From Belliella pelovolcani (GTDB lineage: Bacteria; Bacteroidota; Bacteroidia; Cytophagales; Cyclobacteriaceae): 64,000 nt of DNA. The DNA lies in assembly GCF_900156785.1 (NCBI RefSeq), contig NZ_FTOP01000018.1, positions 1 to 64,000 on the forward strand. The letters are read 5' to 3'. Under the pieces are notes generated by a model. The model was not told where the DNA came from. It saw only the letters and a program-made list of their open reading frames with translations, and searched no databases. Shown piece after piece: positions 9,026-17,351 of this stretch; position 1 is the stretch's first letter; every line of letters begins with the position of its first letter. Both the position numbers and the translations under genes were made by a program.

Positions 9026-10583
9026 AGCCTAAAGTTTTAAAGACATCCATCAACTCCTTTTTACTAGCCTCTTCTTGCTTAAGCAGCTCCTTGAATTCGC
9101 TCTGCAAAGCTTTCATCTTTTTATCAAAATCAAGGTTCTCATCCCTATTGACAAATTCAATGTACTTGCTAGGGACTAGTGAATAGTCCTTGGCCCTGAT
9201 TTCTTCCAAGCTGGCAGCATAGCAATACTCAGGAATGTTCTCATATTCCTCAGCGCAGCGCTCAGACTGCCATATATGATAGGTTTTTGTAACCTTTGAA
9301 ATGTCTTCCTCGGAAAATTGGGTGAATTTCTTTTCAAAAGGAATCCCTTTTTGTCTCAGATCAACAAAGAGAACTTCATGCTCCCTGTTTCTGTATTTCC
9401 TAGTTTCCTCAGGAAGTTCGACGATTTTTGCTTTTTTGTTTTTATTAAGGATCCAAAGTGTAACAGAAATGTCTGTGGTATAAAACATATTTCTAGGTAA
9501 TACCAATATCGCTTCAACCAAGCCATTTTCTATCAGCTTTTTGCGGATCTTATATTCTTCACCGCCTCCAGAAAGCGCTCCGTTGGCTAGGATAAAGCCC
9601 GCCACGCCATTTTCAGAAAGCTTGGAAGCGATATTCAGGATCCAGGCATAATTGGCATTGGAAGTAGGAGGGACCTCATAGCCCATCCATCTTGGGTCAT
9701 TCGTGAGTTCATTGCTTGCTCGCCAATCTTTTTGGTTGAATGGTGGGTTGGCCATGATAAAGTCAGCTTTCAGATCAGGATGCTGATCCTTGCCAAAGGT
9801 ATCAGCCGGCACATCACCGAGGTTGGCCGCTATCCCACGGATGGCCAAGTTCATCTTGGCAAGCTTGTAGGTGGTAGCGGTATATTCCTGCCCATAGATG
9901 GAGACCTCACGGGTATTGCCGTGATGGGCTTCGATAAATTTGATGGATTGGACAAACATCCCCCCAGAACCACAAGCAGGATCATAGATGATGCCCTTAT
10001 AGGGTTCGATCAATTCGGCAATCAGGTTGACGATGGATTTTGGAGTATAGAATTCTCCCTTTCCTTTTCCCTCTGCCAAAGCAAACTTACTCAAGAAGTA
10101 TTCATACACCCTTCCTACAATATCCTGCTCCTTATCCTTGAGTGTATCGATATTATTGATGGAGTCGAGTAGGGCAGCGAGCTTGCTGACATCCATATTG
10201 AGCCTAGAAAAGTAATTGTCAGGCAGCGCTCCTTTGAGGGAAGGGTTGTTTTTTTCTACCGTATGCAAAGCAGTATCTATCCGCAAAGCAATATCATTTT
10301 GCTTGGCATGTTGGATGATGGCTGACCATCGGGATTCTTCTGGGAGAAAGAAGACGTTCTTCATATTGTAGAACTCCTTCATCTCCAGGTATTTTTCTTT
10401 CCCCTCTTCGATCAGTTCCTTTCTTCTCTCTTCGAATTTATCAGAGGCAAACTTCAAGAAGATCAAACCCAAGACCACATGCTTGTATTCTGATGATTCT
10501 ACTGTGCCACGTAGTTTGTTGGCTGAGTCCCAAAGACTCTCTTCTATGGATTTTTGTTTTTTTGCTGCTACTTGCTTAGCCAT
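9012..10583 (-). CDS. hsdM: Type I restriction-modification methyltransferase HsdM
   Basis: HsdM is the adenine-N6 methyltransferase subunit. The 523-residue protein has the N-terminal HsdM helical domain (residues 12-140), the AdoMet motif DPACGSGGMF at 201-210 and the catalytic NPPF at 279-282. A C-terminal helical tail follows, for contact with HsdS. Length is normal and the frame is intact. It is the first gene of the operon; about 600 bases without a gene lie upstream, holding its promoter and the IS21-like repeats. Because the matching HsdR is only a fragment in this window, the system may methylate without restricting unless another HsdR is supplied elsewhere. Confidence 0.95.
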   Translation of the reverse strand: MAKQVAAKKQKSIEESLWDSANKLRGTVESSEYKHVVLGLIFLKFASDKFEERRKELIEEGKEKYLEMKEFYNMKNVFFLPEESRWSAIIQHAKQNDIALRIDTALHTVEKNNPSLKGALPDNYFSRLNMDVSKLAALLDSINNIDTLKDKEQDIVGRVYEYFLSKFALAEGKGKGEFYTPKSIVNLIAELIEPYKGIIYDPACGSGGMFVQSIKFIEAHHGNTREVSIYGQEYTATTYKLAKMNLAIRGIAANLGDVPADTFGKDQHPDLKADFIMANPPFNQKDWRASNELTNDPRWMGYEVPPTSNANYAWILNIASKLSENGVAGFILANGALSGGGEEYKIRKKLIENGLVEAILVLPRNMFYTTDISVTLWILNKNKKAKIVELPEETRKYRNREHEVLFVDLRQKGIPFEKKFTQFSEEDISKVTKTYHIWQSERCAEEYENIPEYCYAASLEEIRAKDYSLVPSKYIEFVNRDENLDFDKKMKALQSEFKELLKQEEASKKELMDVFKTLGYEIG

Positions 10584-10829
10584 CGAAAAAGGTATTTTTG
10601 TTTAAAACTAAGTAATATTATCAAAATAAACCTTGTTAATGCCTATTGCTGTCAAGAATTGTCGGAGTTTTTTTCTTGGGGAGAGAGGGGAGGCTTAATG
10701 CAAATCAAAACCTAATTTTCATGCACTTCGAAGATTTCGCTCTCAACACTGGCACATTTAGACCGAAAAGAGTGGCACAATTCGAACCGTTATGTTTAGG
10801 ATTTGCTAAAAAACTAAACCCATTAATCA

Positions 10830-10985
10830 GAGGGGTCAATCCCGAGCATCGGAGAAAACTGTGCTTCAAAATATCCTCTTACTCCATTCCATAAAAACAA
10901 ATTCTGACGGGGGTCAATTTGCATCACCAGCTGGGGGTCAATTTAAATCATCAGAAGGGGGTCAATCCCGAAAATCGAGATAGGT
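10830..10985. mobile_element. Terminal repeats of a decayed IS21-like element
   Basis: Four copies of a GGGGTCAAT motif occur within 150 bases, at about 10832, 10907, 10931 and 10957. The first is followed by CCCGAGCATCGG, the last by CCCGAAAATCG, and the middle two by TTTGCATCACC or TTTAAATCATC. Clustered GGGGTCA repeats are characteristic of IS21-family ends in Bacteroidota. No istA or istB frame is present, so this would be a remnant. The rest of 10584-11198 shows no gene. Confidence 0.4.
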
Positions 10986-11198
10986 TATGTTCCGGAATTT
11001 CCAGAGAGATAGGAATGTTTTGATAAAGCAAAGAGTTGATGTGTAGCAATAAATGAATTGTCAAAAAATATGATAATAAAAATTTTGGCAATACACTAAG
11101 CTTAACTTTAGTGAAATAGAATTAGAGATCATAGCTTAGATTATGAAAACACTCTTGATTGCTTTTGTATCCTAACTAAAGTCAGACCTAGCAAATGG

Positions 11199-11804
11199 TC
11201 ATATTCTTGGGATAAAGAATCCCTTAATGCATTCCATATTTCTTATGCAGATTTGTATGTGGCTTTTTTTCTGTACCCCAGCTCCTGGGAAGGCAGGGCC
11301 TCCTTCAATAAAAACACCTCTTGCTGAATCAAACTCTTTTAAACTAGGTTCTTCACCACTTTCTATAGCTTCTTTTATCTTTTGATGAAGGTATTCAATA
11401 ACAGCGCAATCTAATTCTCTTATCAACAAATCCTTATGTTCATCTTCTTTGACATCTTTATTCTTTGGTAATTCTTTACCTAAACTTTGGAAATCAACCT
11501 TCATCAAATCGTAATACTTTGAGATTATGCCAATGAATTCATTGTCAATCAAATCAAGGCAGTGATCAAGGGTGAAAACGACACCTATAACAGATGCTTT
11601 CTTAATTTTACCTCGTTTTTGCTTATCCTTTGCCCATTCCAATGCCCTAGCATAGTTGTTTTCCCAAACATAAAAGCCATGTCCTAGCCAATCAAAAGGT
11701 TTTTCACTTATTTTTACTTTTTTGGGTTTGTTCAAAAGTTCAAAAGCAACAGATTCATCACAACCATGAAATCCAATTAAGAGGTTTGATCTGTTGCTAT
11801 ACAT
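11199..11804 (-). CDS. ART-like putative toxin
   Basis: The 201-residue protein begins LLIGFHGCDESVAFELL and continues with FDWLGHGFYVWEN and ARALEWAK. A His-Gly near the start, an aromatic G-x-G-x-Y-x-x-E loop and a following helix are the pattern of small ADP-ribosyltransferase-fold proteins. The C-terminal part includes an RGVFIEGG strand that could carry the catalytic glutamate. No signal peptide is seen. Its ATG directly follows the TAG of a 57-residue gene with no gap, a two-gene layout typical of toxin-antitoxin pairs. Enzyme activity is inferred from the motif pattern only; the protein family is otherwise uncharacterised to me. Confidence 0.55.
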   Translation of the reverse strand: MYSNRSNLLIGFHGCDESVAFELLNKPKKVKISEKPFDWLGHGFYVWENNYARALEWAKDKQKRGKIKKASVIGVVFTLDHCLDLIDNEFIGIISKYYDLMKVDFQSLGKELPKNKDVKEDEHKDLLIRELDCAVIEYLHQKIKEAIESGEEPSLKEFDSARGVFIEGGPAFPGAGVQKKSHIQICIRNMECIKGFFIPRI

Positions 11805-11978
11805 CTATTCAGATACTGAAAAAACACGGTTTAGATTTGGAAAAGATTTTGTTAATTTTCCATTTTTTGTGACAATACCAGCAGAGCTCAAAGATTTAAT
11901 AGCTAATTCTTTGGTTGAAGTCTCTTTTTTGAGCTTTTTGGCTAAAGCAAGAAGCAAAGATGTTTGTTTGTTTTTCAT
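11805..11978 (-). CDS. Small putative antitoxin (57 aa) paired with the ART-like protein
   Basis: On the minus strand an ATG at 11978 opens a 57-codon frame ending in TAG at 11805-11807, immediately before the ATG of the ART-like gene. The product starts MKNKQTSLLLALAKKLKKE, a basic amphipathic helix, and continues with a second helix and a segment ending TKNGKLTKSFPNLNRVF. The exact stop-start junction implies translational coupling. Size, charge and position suggest an antitoxin or an immunity partner. It has no recognisable DNA-binding motif beyond helix propensity. Upstream lies an AT-rich stretch with no other gene up to 12060. Confidence 0.6.
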   Translation of the reverse strand: MKNKQTSLLLALAKKLKKETSTKELAIKSLSSAGIVTKNGKLTKSFPNLNRVFSVSE

Positions 11979-12060
11979 AACTCTAAAACAATTTAATACA
12001 AATATACGATTTTTATTATTATTGTGGTATATGTAAATGGGTTGACATTATGATTTTTAA

Positions 12061-12298
12061 CTCTTAGTAGACACCATCCCCAAACCAAACCAAATACTCC
12101 CAAATTCAACCAAAAAACCAAAACAACCGCTTCCTAAAATCCACCAACCAGCCTACTATTCCACCTAGCATACCCTATACCCTGCGGATGTACGCCGCGC
12201 CGTACACAGCAGCCACTATTCTGATATCTATCTGAACTAGGATAGATTTTTACATCAATCAGGGCTTTTTTTGGGGACTTTTCTCTAGTGGACTATAT
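12061..12298. repeat. Dispersed geneless repeat block, copy 1 (short)
   Basis: This segment shares several sub-blocks with 16413-16876, 20390-20574 and 22734-23325: an A/C-rich stretch with CTTCCTAAAATCCACCAACC, a CCCTGCGGATGTACGCC stretch, CACAGCAGCCACT, and a terminal GGCTTTTTT...CTAGTGG...ATGTTA. In the minus-strand sense each copy starts at the AAC that ends a gene cassette. This copy is the shortest. It has no open frame of note and contains a CTGAT/ATCAG element that may terminate transcription. Confidence 0.6.
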
Positions 12299-12299
12299 G

Positions 12300-13244
12300 T
12301 TACAGGCAGTTTTGTATTGTCTCGACTTCATTGATTGTAATTACTTTGGTTTTTATTTTCAGTCGCTCGTATGTCTTTTTAGCTTTGTAATTGCAACGAT
12401 CGTCATTCGTAATGAATGTGTCAAAATGAGCACCATAAAATGTATGCAGTGCGTCATCAAACATATTGTTGAAGTGTCCGTCTGTTTTATAACCCGCTAG
12501 GTCAAATTTAAAGAACGTGTCAATAATTTTTGAATACATTACATTGTCACTTGTTTTATTATTCGGTGTATAGGCGTCAAAAATGTCGGTCAGTTCAAGA
12601 TGCGTGGGCAAGTCTTTAAAGTTTGATTTCACAGCTTTAATAAGCTCCGGCTTATTCTTTATTTTATTTAGGCTTGTCAGCAGATATGCTTTAAATGCTT
12701 TGTATAGTCCGTAATCCGATTTTAGTCTTGATTGAAAGTTGTAGATGTCCGCTTGCAATGAGTATTGAGTATTATAAACTTTTGAAAGGGGAAACATAAT
12801 ACCGAATATAGGTTCAATATATCCCTTTTTAAATTCTGGGGGTAAGGGAACAAGTTTATACAAGTTTAAAGCACTTTGAATTAACGGTTCGTCCTTAAAT
12901 AATTCGTCAAATGAATTAGGTTCAAAATCCCATTCTTCTGCCTTTTCCTTAAAAAACTCAAATATGTCTCTATAATGCCACTTAACTTCCTTTTCACCCC
13001 AATATTGACAAATACACAAGTTGTCAGTGTTTTTTTTGATATTGTTCAAATGACCGTCTATGTAATCTGGATTTTTCTGGAAACCTCTAAATAGGTCATT
13101 CAAATGAGCGTTTGAATATGCCGTTTTGATTTTCTTGTCTGTTAGCAAGGTAAGCAATAACTGATAGTTTGGTTTATCAGATTCAGGTATTTTGTCAAAC
13201 TTTTCAAGTCTGTCAAAGATGTTTAGGTCTATGTAAACGGTCAT
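12300..13244 (-). CDS. PIN-like domain protein, stand-alone cassette gene
   Basis: The 314-residue protein starts MTVYIDLNIFDRLEKFDK, with an acidic residue in the first strand as in PIN-type nucleases. It has a second conserved segment, AYSNAHLNDLFRGF, and ends with DALHTFYGAHFDTFITNDDR, where the closing Asp residues would complete a PIN metal site. The roughly 150-residue helical middle is longer than in VapC toxins. No antitoxin gene adjoins it. The stop codon TAA is part of the CTGTAAC box at the cassette end (12299-12305), so the gene fills its cassette completely. RNase activity is inferred. Confidence 0.55.
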   Translation of the reverse strand: MTVYIDLNIFDRLEKFDKIPESDKPNYQLLLTLLTDKKIKTAYSNAHLNDLFRGFQKNPDYIDGHLNNIKKNTDNLCICQYWGEKEVKWHYRDIFEFFKEKAEEWDFEPNSFDELFKDEPLIQSALNLYKLVPLPPEFKKGYIEPIFGIMFPLSKVYNTQYSLQADIYNFQSRLKSDYGLYKAFKAYLLTSLNKIKNKPELIKAVKSNFKDLPTHLELTDIFDAYTPNNKTSDNVMYSKIIDTFFKFDLAGYKTDGHFNNMFDDALHTFYGAHFDTFITNDDRCNYKAKKTYERLKIKTKVITINEVETIQNCL

Positions 13245-13252
13245 TTAAAATT

Positions 13253-13315
13253 CTGACTAAAGTAAACAAAATCCCTCAAGTTGAACTGATTTCCAATCTT
13301 GATTAGTTAGACCCA
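13253..13315 (-). other. attC-like recombination site (short type), degenerate
   Basis: Read on the plus strand, CTGACTAAA at 13253 and TAGTTAGACC at about 13304 frame an interior carrying a near-palindromic CTCAAGTTGA centre. The same layout occurs at 16356, 21526 and 22671, where the outer boxes are CTGACTAAC and GTTAGCCAG, imperfect inverted copies. This copy has lost the final C of the left box. It lies just upstream of the PIN-like gene, where an integron cassette boundary is expected. From 13316 to 13622 I see no gene, only AT-rich DNA. Confidence 0.5.
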
Positions 13316-13622
13316 ATTTATAGATTTCTTTTTTAATTTTTATAAATTAGCCCAACCTTCTTTTTCAATAAGTAAGAAATTAAGCCGCGAATTTTGGATA
13401 TATCTAATCTTACCCTCTAGTTATTGAATCCTGATTTAAAGATTCTCCTAACCCCCCCCAATATTAAATGAGCCAACCCAATATCATTCGCATTACTGAA
13501 TGAAAAATTTGACAATAAAATTTTTGTTAAGTATTTTGATAATAAAAAAATTGCCATCGTTGCTTAGTTCTTGGCATAGCAGGTTTTGTTGGTTTTCTGA
13601 TACATATTCCAATCATACAATT

Positions 13623-13859
13623 ACGCTTTCTTACTACCTCAAATCACAACCTATAATCCAGTGAACTGGGACTGAGCGTTAAGAAATCTTCCAGTGGTAG
13701 ATTTTAGCGAGGGATCAGTATGCAGGGATGGTACAGCCTGCCCCGAACCTGCCTTTGCCAGCAGACAGGCTTGATTCGGGGAGACCCGTATCCCGAAGCT
13801 TTCGGGAGTGGTGTGAGAGCCTAAACCTGAGCCAAATGGCTCAGGTCGGGCTACTCGAT
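13623..13859 (+). mobile_element. 3' fragment of a group II intron
   Basis: The segment begins with the last codons of the intron reverse transcriptase (GCTTTCTTACTACCTCAAAT, ending at a CAGTGAAC equivalent). It continues through an RNA region with a GTGGTGTGAGAGCC domain V-like tail and a CTGAGCC/GGCTCAG hairpin, and ends in CTACTCGAT exactly like the intact intron at 19347. The 5' part and most of the coding sequence are missing. It shares about 120 bases (GGGACTGAGCGTTA onward) with the fragment at 21628 that the intact copy lacks, so these two are a sister lineage. The exon that follows starts TATCGGC, consistent with insertion into a TAAC cassette box. Confidence 0.8.
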
Positions 13860-13986
13860 TATCGGCTTCCCTTCTTTGTTTTTCAGTCGGTAAAAATAAA
13901 CTAAAGCCCTGACTTTCTATTTTCAAGGCTTTTTAAAGTTAATAAAGTTTGATTAACGTATAACCATTATTGAAATTGAACCCCTA

Positions 13987-14490
13987 TCAAAACCCTTCTC
14001 TTTCACCTGTAACTGGCATACTGGAATAATGAACATGGATAATTTTCCAATCGTCCCCATACTTTTTCAAAACTTGGGTCTCACGACCCTTTGTTTGAAG
14101 GGGGGTGGCATCTTCATCGTTAAATATGGCATCAAAAACCCAGTAGAACTCCAAAATGGCCACATCATCAAAGAAGGTTATAATTTCTTCAGTGCTCTTC
14201 AAATTGCGCTTAGAAAATCTACTGCCAAACATGCCATATATACCACTTTTGATATTTTCCCATCCCATTTCATGCTTTCGGGGATGAATAAAATTAACCT
14301 TTTCACTCGTAAGAAAAACTTTGCTTCCCAAAACAGTATCTGCTTCGTTTATGGAAATCATATAGTCATCAAGTACCCTTTTGATGGCGTCTCTTTCTGC
14401 ATCTTTATGGGAAGTTTGCCCAAAACTTTGAATGCCGTAGGTTCCCAAAATTATAATACTTACAATGAATTTTACGAGTAGCTTCTCCAT
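13987..14490 (-). CDS. Secreted SnoaL/NTF2-like (DUF4440-type) protein
   Basis: The 167-residue product has an N-terminal signal peptide (hydrophobic core IVSIIILGTYGIQSFGQ). A SnoaL/NTF2-like domain follows: an N-terminal helix (AIKRVLDDYMISINEADT), a Phe/His-rich pocket region and a C-terminal VLKKYGDDWKIIHVHYS strand typical of DUF4440. Such domains bind or turn over small ligands; no substrate can be named. It is probably exported to the periplasm. It lies 11 bases downstream of the next gene on the same strand, which carries two domains of the same fold class, and an AraC regulator precedes both. Confidence 0.7.
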   Translation of the reverse strand: MEKLLVKFIVSIIILGTYGIQSFGQTSHKDAERDAIKRVLDDYMISINEADTVLGSKVFLTSEKVNFIHPRKHEMGWENIKSGIYGMFGSRFSKRNLKSTEEIITFFDDVAILEFYWVFDAIFNDEDATPLQTKGRETQVLKKYGDDWKIIHVHYSSMPVTGEREGF

Positions 14491-14501
14491 AACTGCAAGA
14501 T

Positions 14502-15371
14502 TTAGAATTTACCATTGTTATTCTTCCAATTCTCTTTTGGTGTCATTGGTTCAATTACGTCCCAATGCTCGGCAATTTTTCCGTTCTCAACTCGGAACAA
14601 GTCGTAAAAAGCGTTGTAATCTTTTCCGAAGTGTCCTTCACTAACAACGAGAACAAAATTACCTTCGCCAAGCACTTTATGAATTTTGTCATATTTCAGA
14701 AAGATGCCTTGTTTTCCTAAGGCTTCAAGTGTTGCACCAAGTCCTGAAAGTTGGTCAGGAATATTTGGATTGTGCTGAATGTAGTTATCTCCGTCAAAGT
14801 ATCCGGAAAGTTTTTCCATTCTTCCGTTTACTAAAATGTCGTCAACAAAATTTCTAACCAAGGTTTTGTTTGCTTCCGTTTTGTCAAGGTCTTTGATATC
14901 GGTTGCACCGTCAATCATAGTGTGTCCGCTTGGATTTGGATTTGCAGGGGTCTCTTGCAAATTGTCCCAATGCTCTACAATTTTTCCGTTTTCAAAGCGG
15001 AAAATGTCAAACCCGATTTTCGGTCCAAAGAAGTTATAATCGGTGTGAGTAAAGACATAATCTCCATCTTGAAATGCCCTAACAGTATTTACTTTTGCTG
15101 AATTGGGTGGTAACTGTTGCAATACTGCCCCAAATCCTGCAAGTCCGTCAGCAACTCCCAAGTTGTGCTGAATGTATTTGTCAGGGTTAATGTAACCTAC
15201 GGGTTCTTGAGCTGCTGTTTCTATGCTCTTTAAAAGAGCAACTACTTTTTGTTTGTTTGAAATTTCCATTTTTTCTACTTTTTGTGTTTGTGAATTTGAG
15301 TTGCTTTGGGTGGTGCAGGCAGAAAATTCAACTCCTAAATTTATCGCTGCACTAAGTATCGTTTTATTCAT
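14502..15371 (-). CDS. Tandem SnoaL-like (NTF2 superfamily) protein
   Basis: The frame is open from 15485, but the upstream part overlaps the AraC gene and reads as non-coding, so the ATG at 15371 is preferred (289 residues). The start MNKTILSAAINLGVEFSAC could be a weak lipoprotein signal; a later ATG (MEISNKQKVVALLKSIE) is also possible. Two SnoaL-like repeats follow, each with an NYIQHN or KYIQHN motif and a later NGKIVEHWD or NGKIAEHWD strand. This YIQHN/EHWD pair is typical of the predicted SnoaL-like aldol-condensation family. Substrate is unknown. It is probably co-regulated with its neighbours by the AraC protein. Confidence 0.7.
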   Translation of the reverse strand: MNKTILSAAINLGVEFSACTTQSNSNSQTQKVEKMEISNKQKVVALLKSIETAAQEPVGYINPDKYIQHNLGVADGLAGFGAVLQQLPPNSAKVNTVRAFQDGDYVFTHTDYNFFGPKIGFDIFRFENGKIVEHWDNLQETPANPNPSGHTMIDGATDIKDLDKTEANKTLVRNFVDDILVNGRMEKLSGYFDGDNYIQHNPNIPDQLSGLGATLEALGKQGIFLKYDKIHKVLGEGNFVLVVSEGHFGKDYNAFYDLFRVENGKIAEHWDVIEPMTPKENWKNNNGKF

Positions 15372-15453
15372 TTTGAATTGATTTAAATACGATACAAAGG
15401 TGCAACGATGCACAAAAATGGAAAAGGTAGAAACAGTCCTTTGAATGATACTT

Positions 15454-16326
15454 TTAAGCCGAGACAAATTGTTCTCTAAATTCAACTGGTGTTGAATGGC
15501 TGTGTTTTCGGAAGTATTTTATAAAATTAGTCGGCTCATCAAAGCCTAAGTCAAAACCAATTTCTTTTACGCTCTCATTGGTGTGTGCTAAAAGTCGTTT
15601 GGCTTCAAGCATTATTCTTTCGTCAATCATTTGCTTTGGCGATTTGTCTAAAATCTTGGATGTTGCCTGGTTCAACCGCTTTTCTGTTACGCTTATTTTT
15701 TTAGCGTAATCGCTTACTTTTTTTAGTCTCCGATAATTGGTTTCCAATAAGTCTTTGAAGAGCATTAAATAGTCAAGGTCAGCACCATTTTTAATTTCCG
15801 TGAAATCTTGCTTTCGCCTTTCTCTTTCGGAAAGAAGCAATAAGTTATGTAACAGATTTTTTAGAATGTCGGATTGTGAACTGTCCTTTTCATTTTCTAA
15901 TTCCGTTTCCATTAGCTGAAACAAATCAGCAAATAGAGAAGCCGTTTTGCTCAATTGAATTTGAGAAACAGCAAACAAGTCGTTGAACAAAATAGTACTT
16001 CTCAAAAACTTGGTGTCGCTTTCAGATTTGCAGAAAAATATGTCAGTGAACAAAATTACCTTACCGTCAAACCCGCCTTTCTTGTCAAACTGTTGAACGG
16101 TGTCCTTGTTTAAAAATAGAATGGTATTTGGTTTAATTTTTACAGGATTAAAGTCAACCAAATGTGTCGGATTGCCTTTCTGAAACCAAAGAATGTGATA
16201 AAAGCCTGTCCGATGTGAAGTTGTCAATGTGTCTGAATGGTGTTTATAAAGTTCGCCTATACCAACAAATTCAAATTCTTGTGGTAGTCCTTGTTTGAAT
16301 GAATATTTTTTTATGTCGGACTTCAT
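15454..16326 (-). CDS. AraC-family transcriptional regulator
   Basis: The 290-residue protein has an N-terminal cupin-like sensing domain (residues 20-140, with HILWFQKGNPTHLVDF) and a C-terminal AraC double HTH. The second HTH is clear: VKEIGFDLGFDEPTNFIKYF. It probably activates the two SnoaL-like genes downstream on the same strand; its end overlaps only the unused upstream extension of the neighbouring frame. The three genes form one cassette-like unit bounded by an attC-like site at 16357 and an intron fragment ending at 13859. The ligand is not predictable. Confidence 0.85.
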   Translation of the reverse strand: MKSDIKKYSFKQGLPQEFEFVGIGELYKHHSDTLTTSHRTGFYHILWFQKGNPTHLVDFNPVKIKPNTILFLNKDTVQQFDKKGGFDGKVILFTDIFFCKSESDTKFLRSTILFNDLFAVSQIQLSKTASLFADLFQLMETELENEKDSSQSDILKNLLHNLLLLSERERRKQDFTEIKNGADLDYLMLFKDLLETNYRRLKKVSDYAKKISVTEKRLNQATSKILDKSPKQMIDERIMLEAKRLLAHTNESVKEIGFDLGFDEPTNFIKYFRKHSHSTPVEFREQFVSA

Positions 16327-16356
16327 TGTCTGTTGTGGTGTCGTCTTTTAGGGTTT

Positions 16357-16412
16357 TGACTAACCCAACCAAAACCCGTCAATTTGAGCTGATTTCCAAT
16401 CCTCGTTAGCCA
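16357..16412 (-). other. attC-like recombination site (short type)
   Basis: Plus-strand boxes TGACTAAC (16357-16364) and GTTAGCCA (16404-16411) are inverted copies with one mismatch. Between them lie CGTCAATTTGAGCTG and a conserved TTTCCAATCC segment. In the minus-strand sense this is an R''-like GGCTAAC followed about 50 bases later by an R'-like GTTAGTC, the order expected in an integron attC. The R'-side box lies 31 bases upstream of the AraC start codon, the normal place for a cassette junction. Confidence 0.6.
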
Positions 16413-16876
16413 GACCCAATTTACCCATTCCCTTTTCAATTCCCTTAACCAACCCCAACTTTCTTTCACAAAACCTCTTAAACCAAATCCCGCACCTTCT
16501 TGATCAAATTACAGGATCCAAGAAATCAAGGGTTGGGTCTAAGACATGCCGAAAATTCAAATCCCCAGGTGTTGGGTGGGGGAAGTCATGCCCAAACCAA
16601 AGCAAAAACTCCCAAAGTCATCGAAAAACAGAAACAACCGCTTCCTAAAATCCACCAACCAGCCGACTATTCCACCTAGCAAGCCCTTCACCCTGCGGAT
16701 GTACGCCACGGCGCACAAGTCAGTCAATACGCCACAGGCGCACACAGCAGCCACTAACCAAATGCTATGCATTCATAGATGCCATTAAAAAAACAAACAC
16801 ATTATCTATAAAATCCCTGATAGATGAATGCATCAATCAGGGATTTTTTTGAGGGCTTTTGGCTAGTGGGCTAAAT
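16413..16876. repeat. Dispersed geneless repeat block, copy 2
   Basis: The block carries the shared sub-blocks: CTTCCTAAAATCCACCAACC, CCCTGCGGATGTACGCC, CACAGCAGCCACTAACC, and a terminator-like hairpin (AAATCCCTGAT at 16811, ATCAGGGATTT at 16836) followed by seven T residues on the plus strand. The last part (GGCTTTTGGCTAGTGGGCTAAATG) abuts the GTT of the PH-domain cassette box. A box CCACTAAC at 16751-16758 lies 136 bp from the far edge of that cassette box, the same size as the other long attC-like sites here. No protein gene is seen. Confidence 0.6.
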
Positions 16877-16894
16877 GTTGCCAGTAGTTTTTAT

Positions 16895-17329
16895 TCATTT
16901 AGGTTTATATTCCGTTATTTTTATTTCAGAGTTTAATTTTACTAAGTCCGAAATCAGTTCGTCATTATTTTCCGGCGCTATATAAATTTCATCATATTTA
17001 TTGAATTTTATAATCATTCCATTTCTCGCCAGTGCTGGTTTTATCCCGCTCCACATAGTTTTTCCTTTCAGTATTTCCTTTATGTTTGGAATTCCTATTT
17101 TTCCCCTCAAAAATCCCGACCTATAAATTAATTCATTATTTTCAATTTTATAAGATGTGTCAAAATAAATCCAAAATATTAAGATTAGTGGACTCAATAA
17201 TGGTAAAAGAATAAACGGTTTTTCCGAGAATGTACTCTTATCCATAAAGAAAATTGCTATAGGTAATATCAAAGAACCAATTAGTAAATAATTGATAAAT
17301 CCTTTTCTATTTGCTTTATAAATTTTCAT
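16895..17329 (-). CDS. Bacterial PH-domain membrane protein
   Basis: The 144-residue protein has two hydrophobic spans (about 12-30 and 38-58, including FINYLLIGSLILPIAIFF and FILLPLLSPLILIFWIYF) and a C-terminal bacterial PH-like domain. The latter shows the pattern YKIENNELIYRSGF, IPNIKEILKGKTM and MIIKFNKYDEIYIAP. Such proteins sit in the inner membrane with a cytoplasmic PH domain; function is unknown. The gene is alone in its unit. Perfect 10 bp complementary boxes flank it at 16877-16886 (GTTGCCAGTA) and 17352-17361 (TACTGGCAAC), which is the integron cassette signature. Confidence 0.75.
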   Translation of the reverse strand: MKIYKANRKGFINYLLIGSLILPIAIFFMDKSTFSEKPFILLPLLSPLILIFWIYFDTSYKIENNELIYRSGFLRGKIGIPNIKEILKGKTMWSGIKPALARNGMIIKFNKYDEIYIAPENNDELISDLVKLNSEIKITEYKPK

Positions 17330-17351
17330 TCAGTTTGCGTTTTTCTTAAAT

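Noticed and set aside
11199-11978. ART-like pair as a member of the cassette array
   Set aside because: No complementary AAC/GTT boxes are found at both ends, so it was kept outside the array.
13651-13926. Open frame of 91 codons on the minus strand
   Set aside because: It is the antisense of the intron 3' RNA region and crosses the intron/exon junction.
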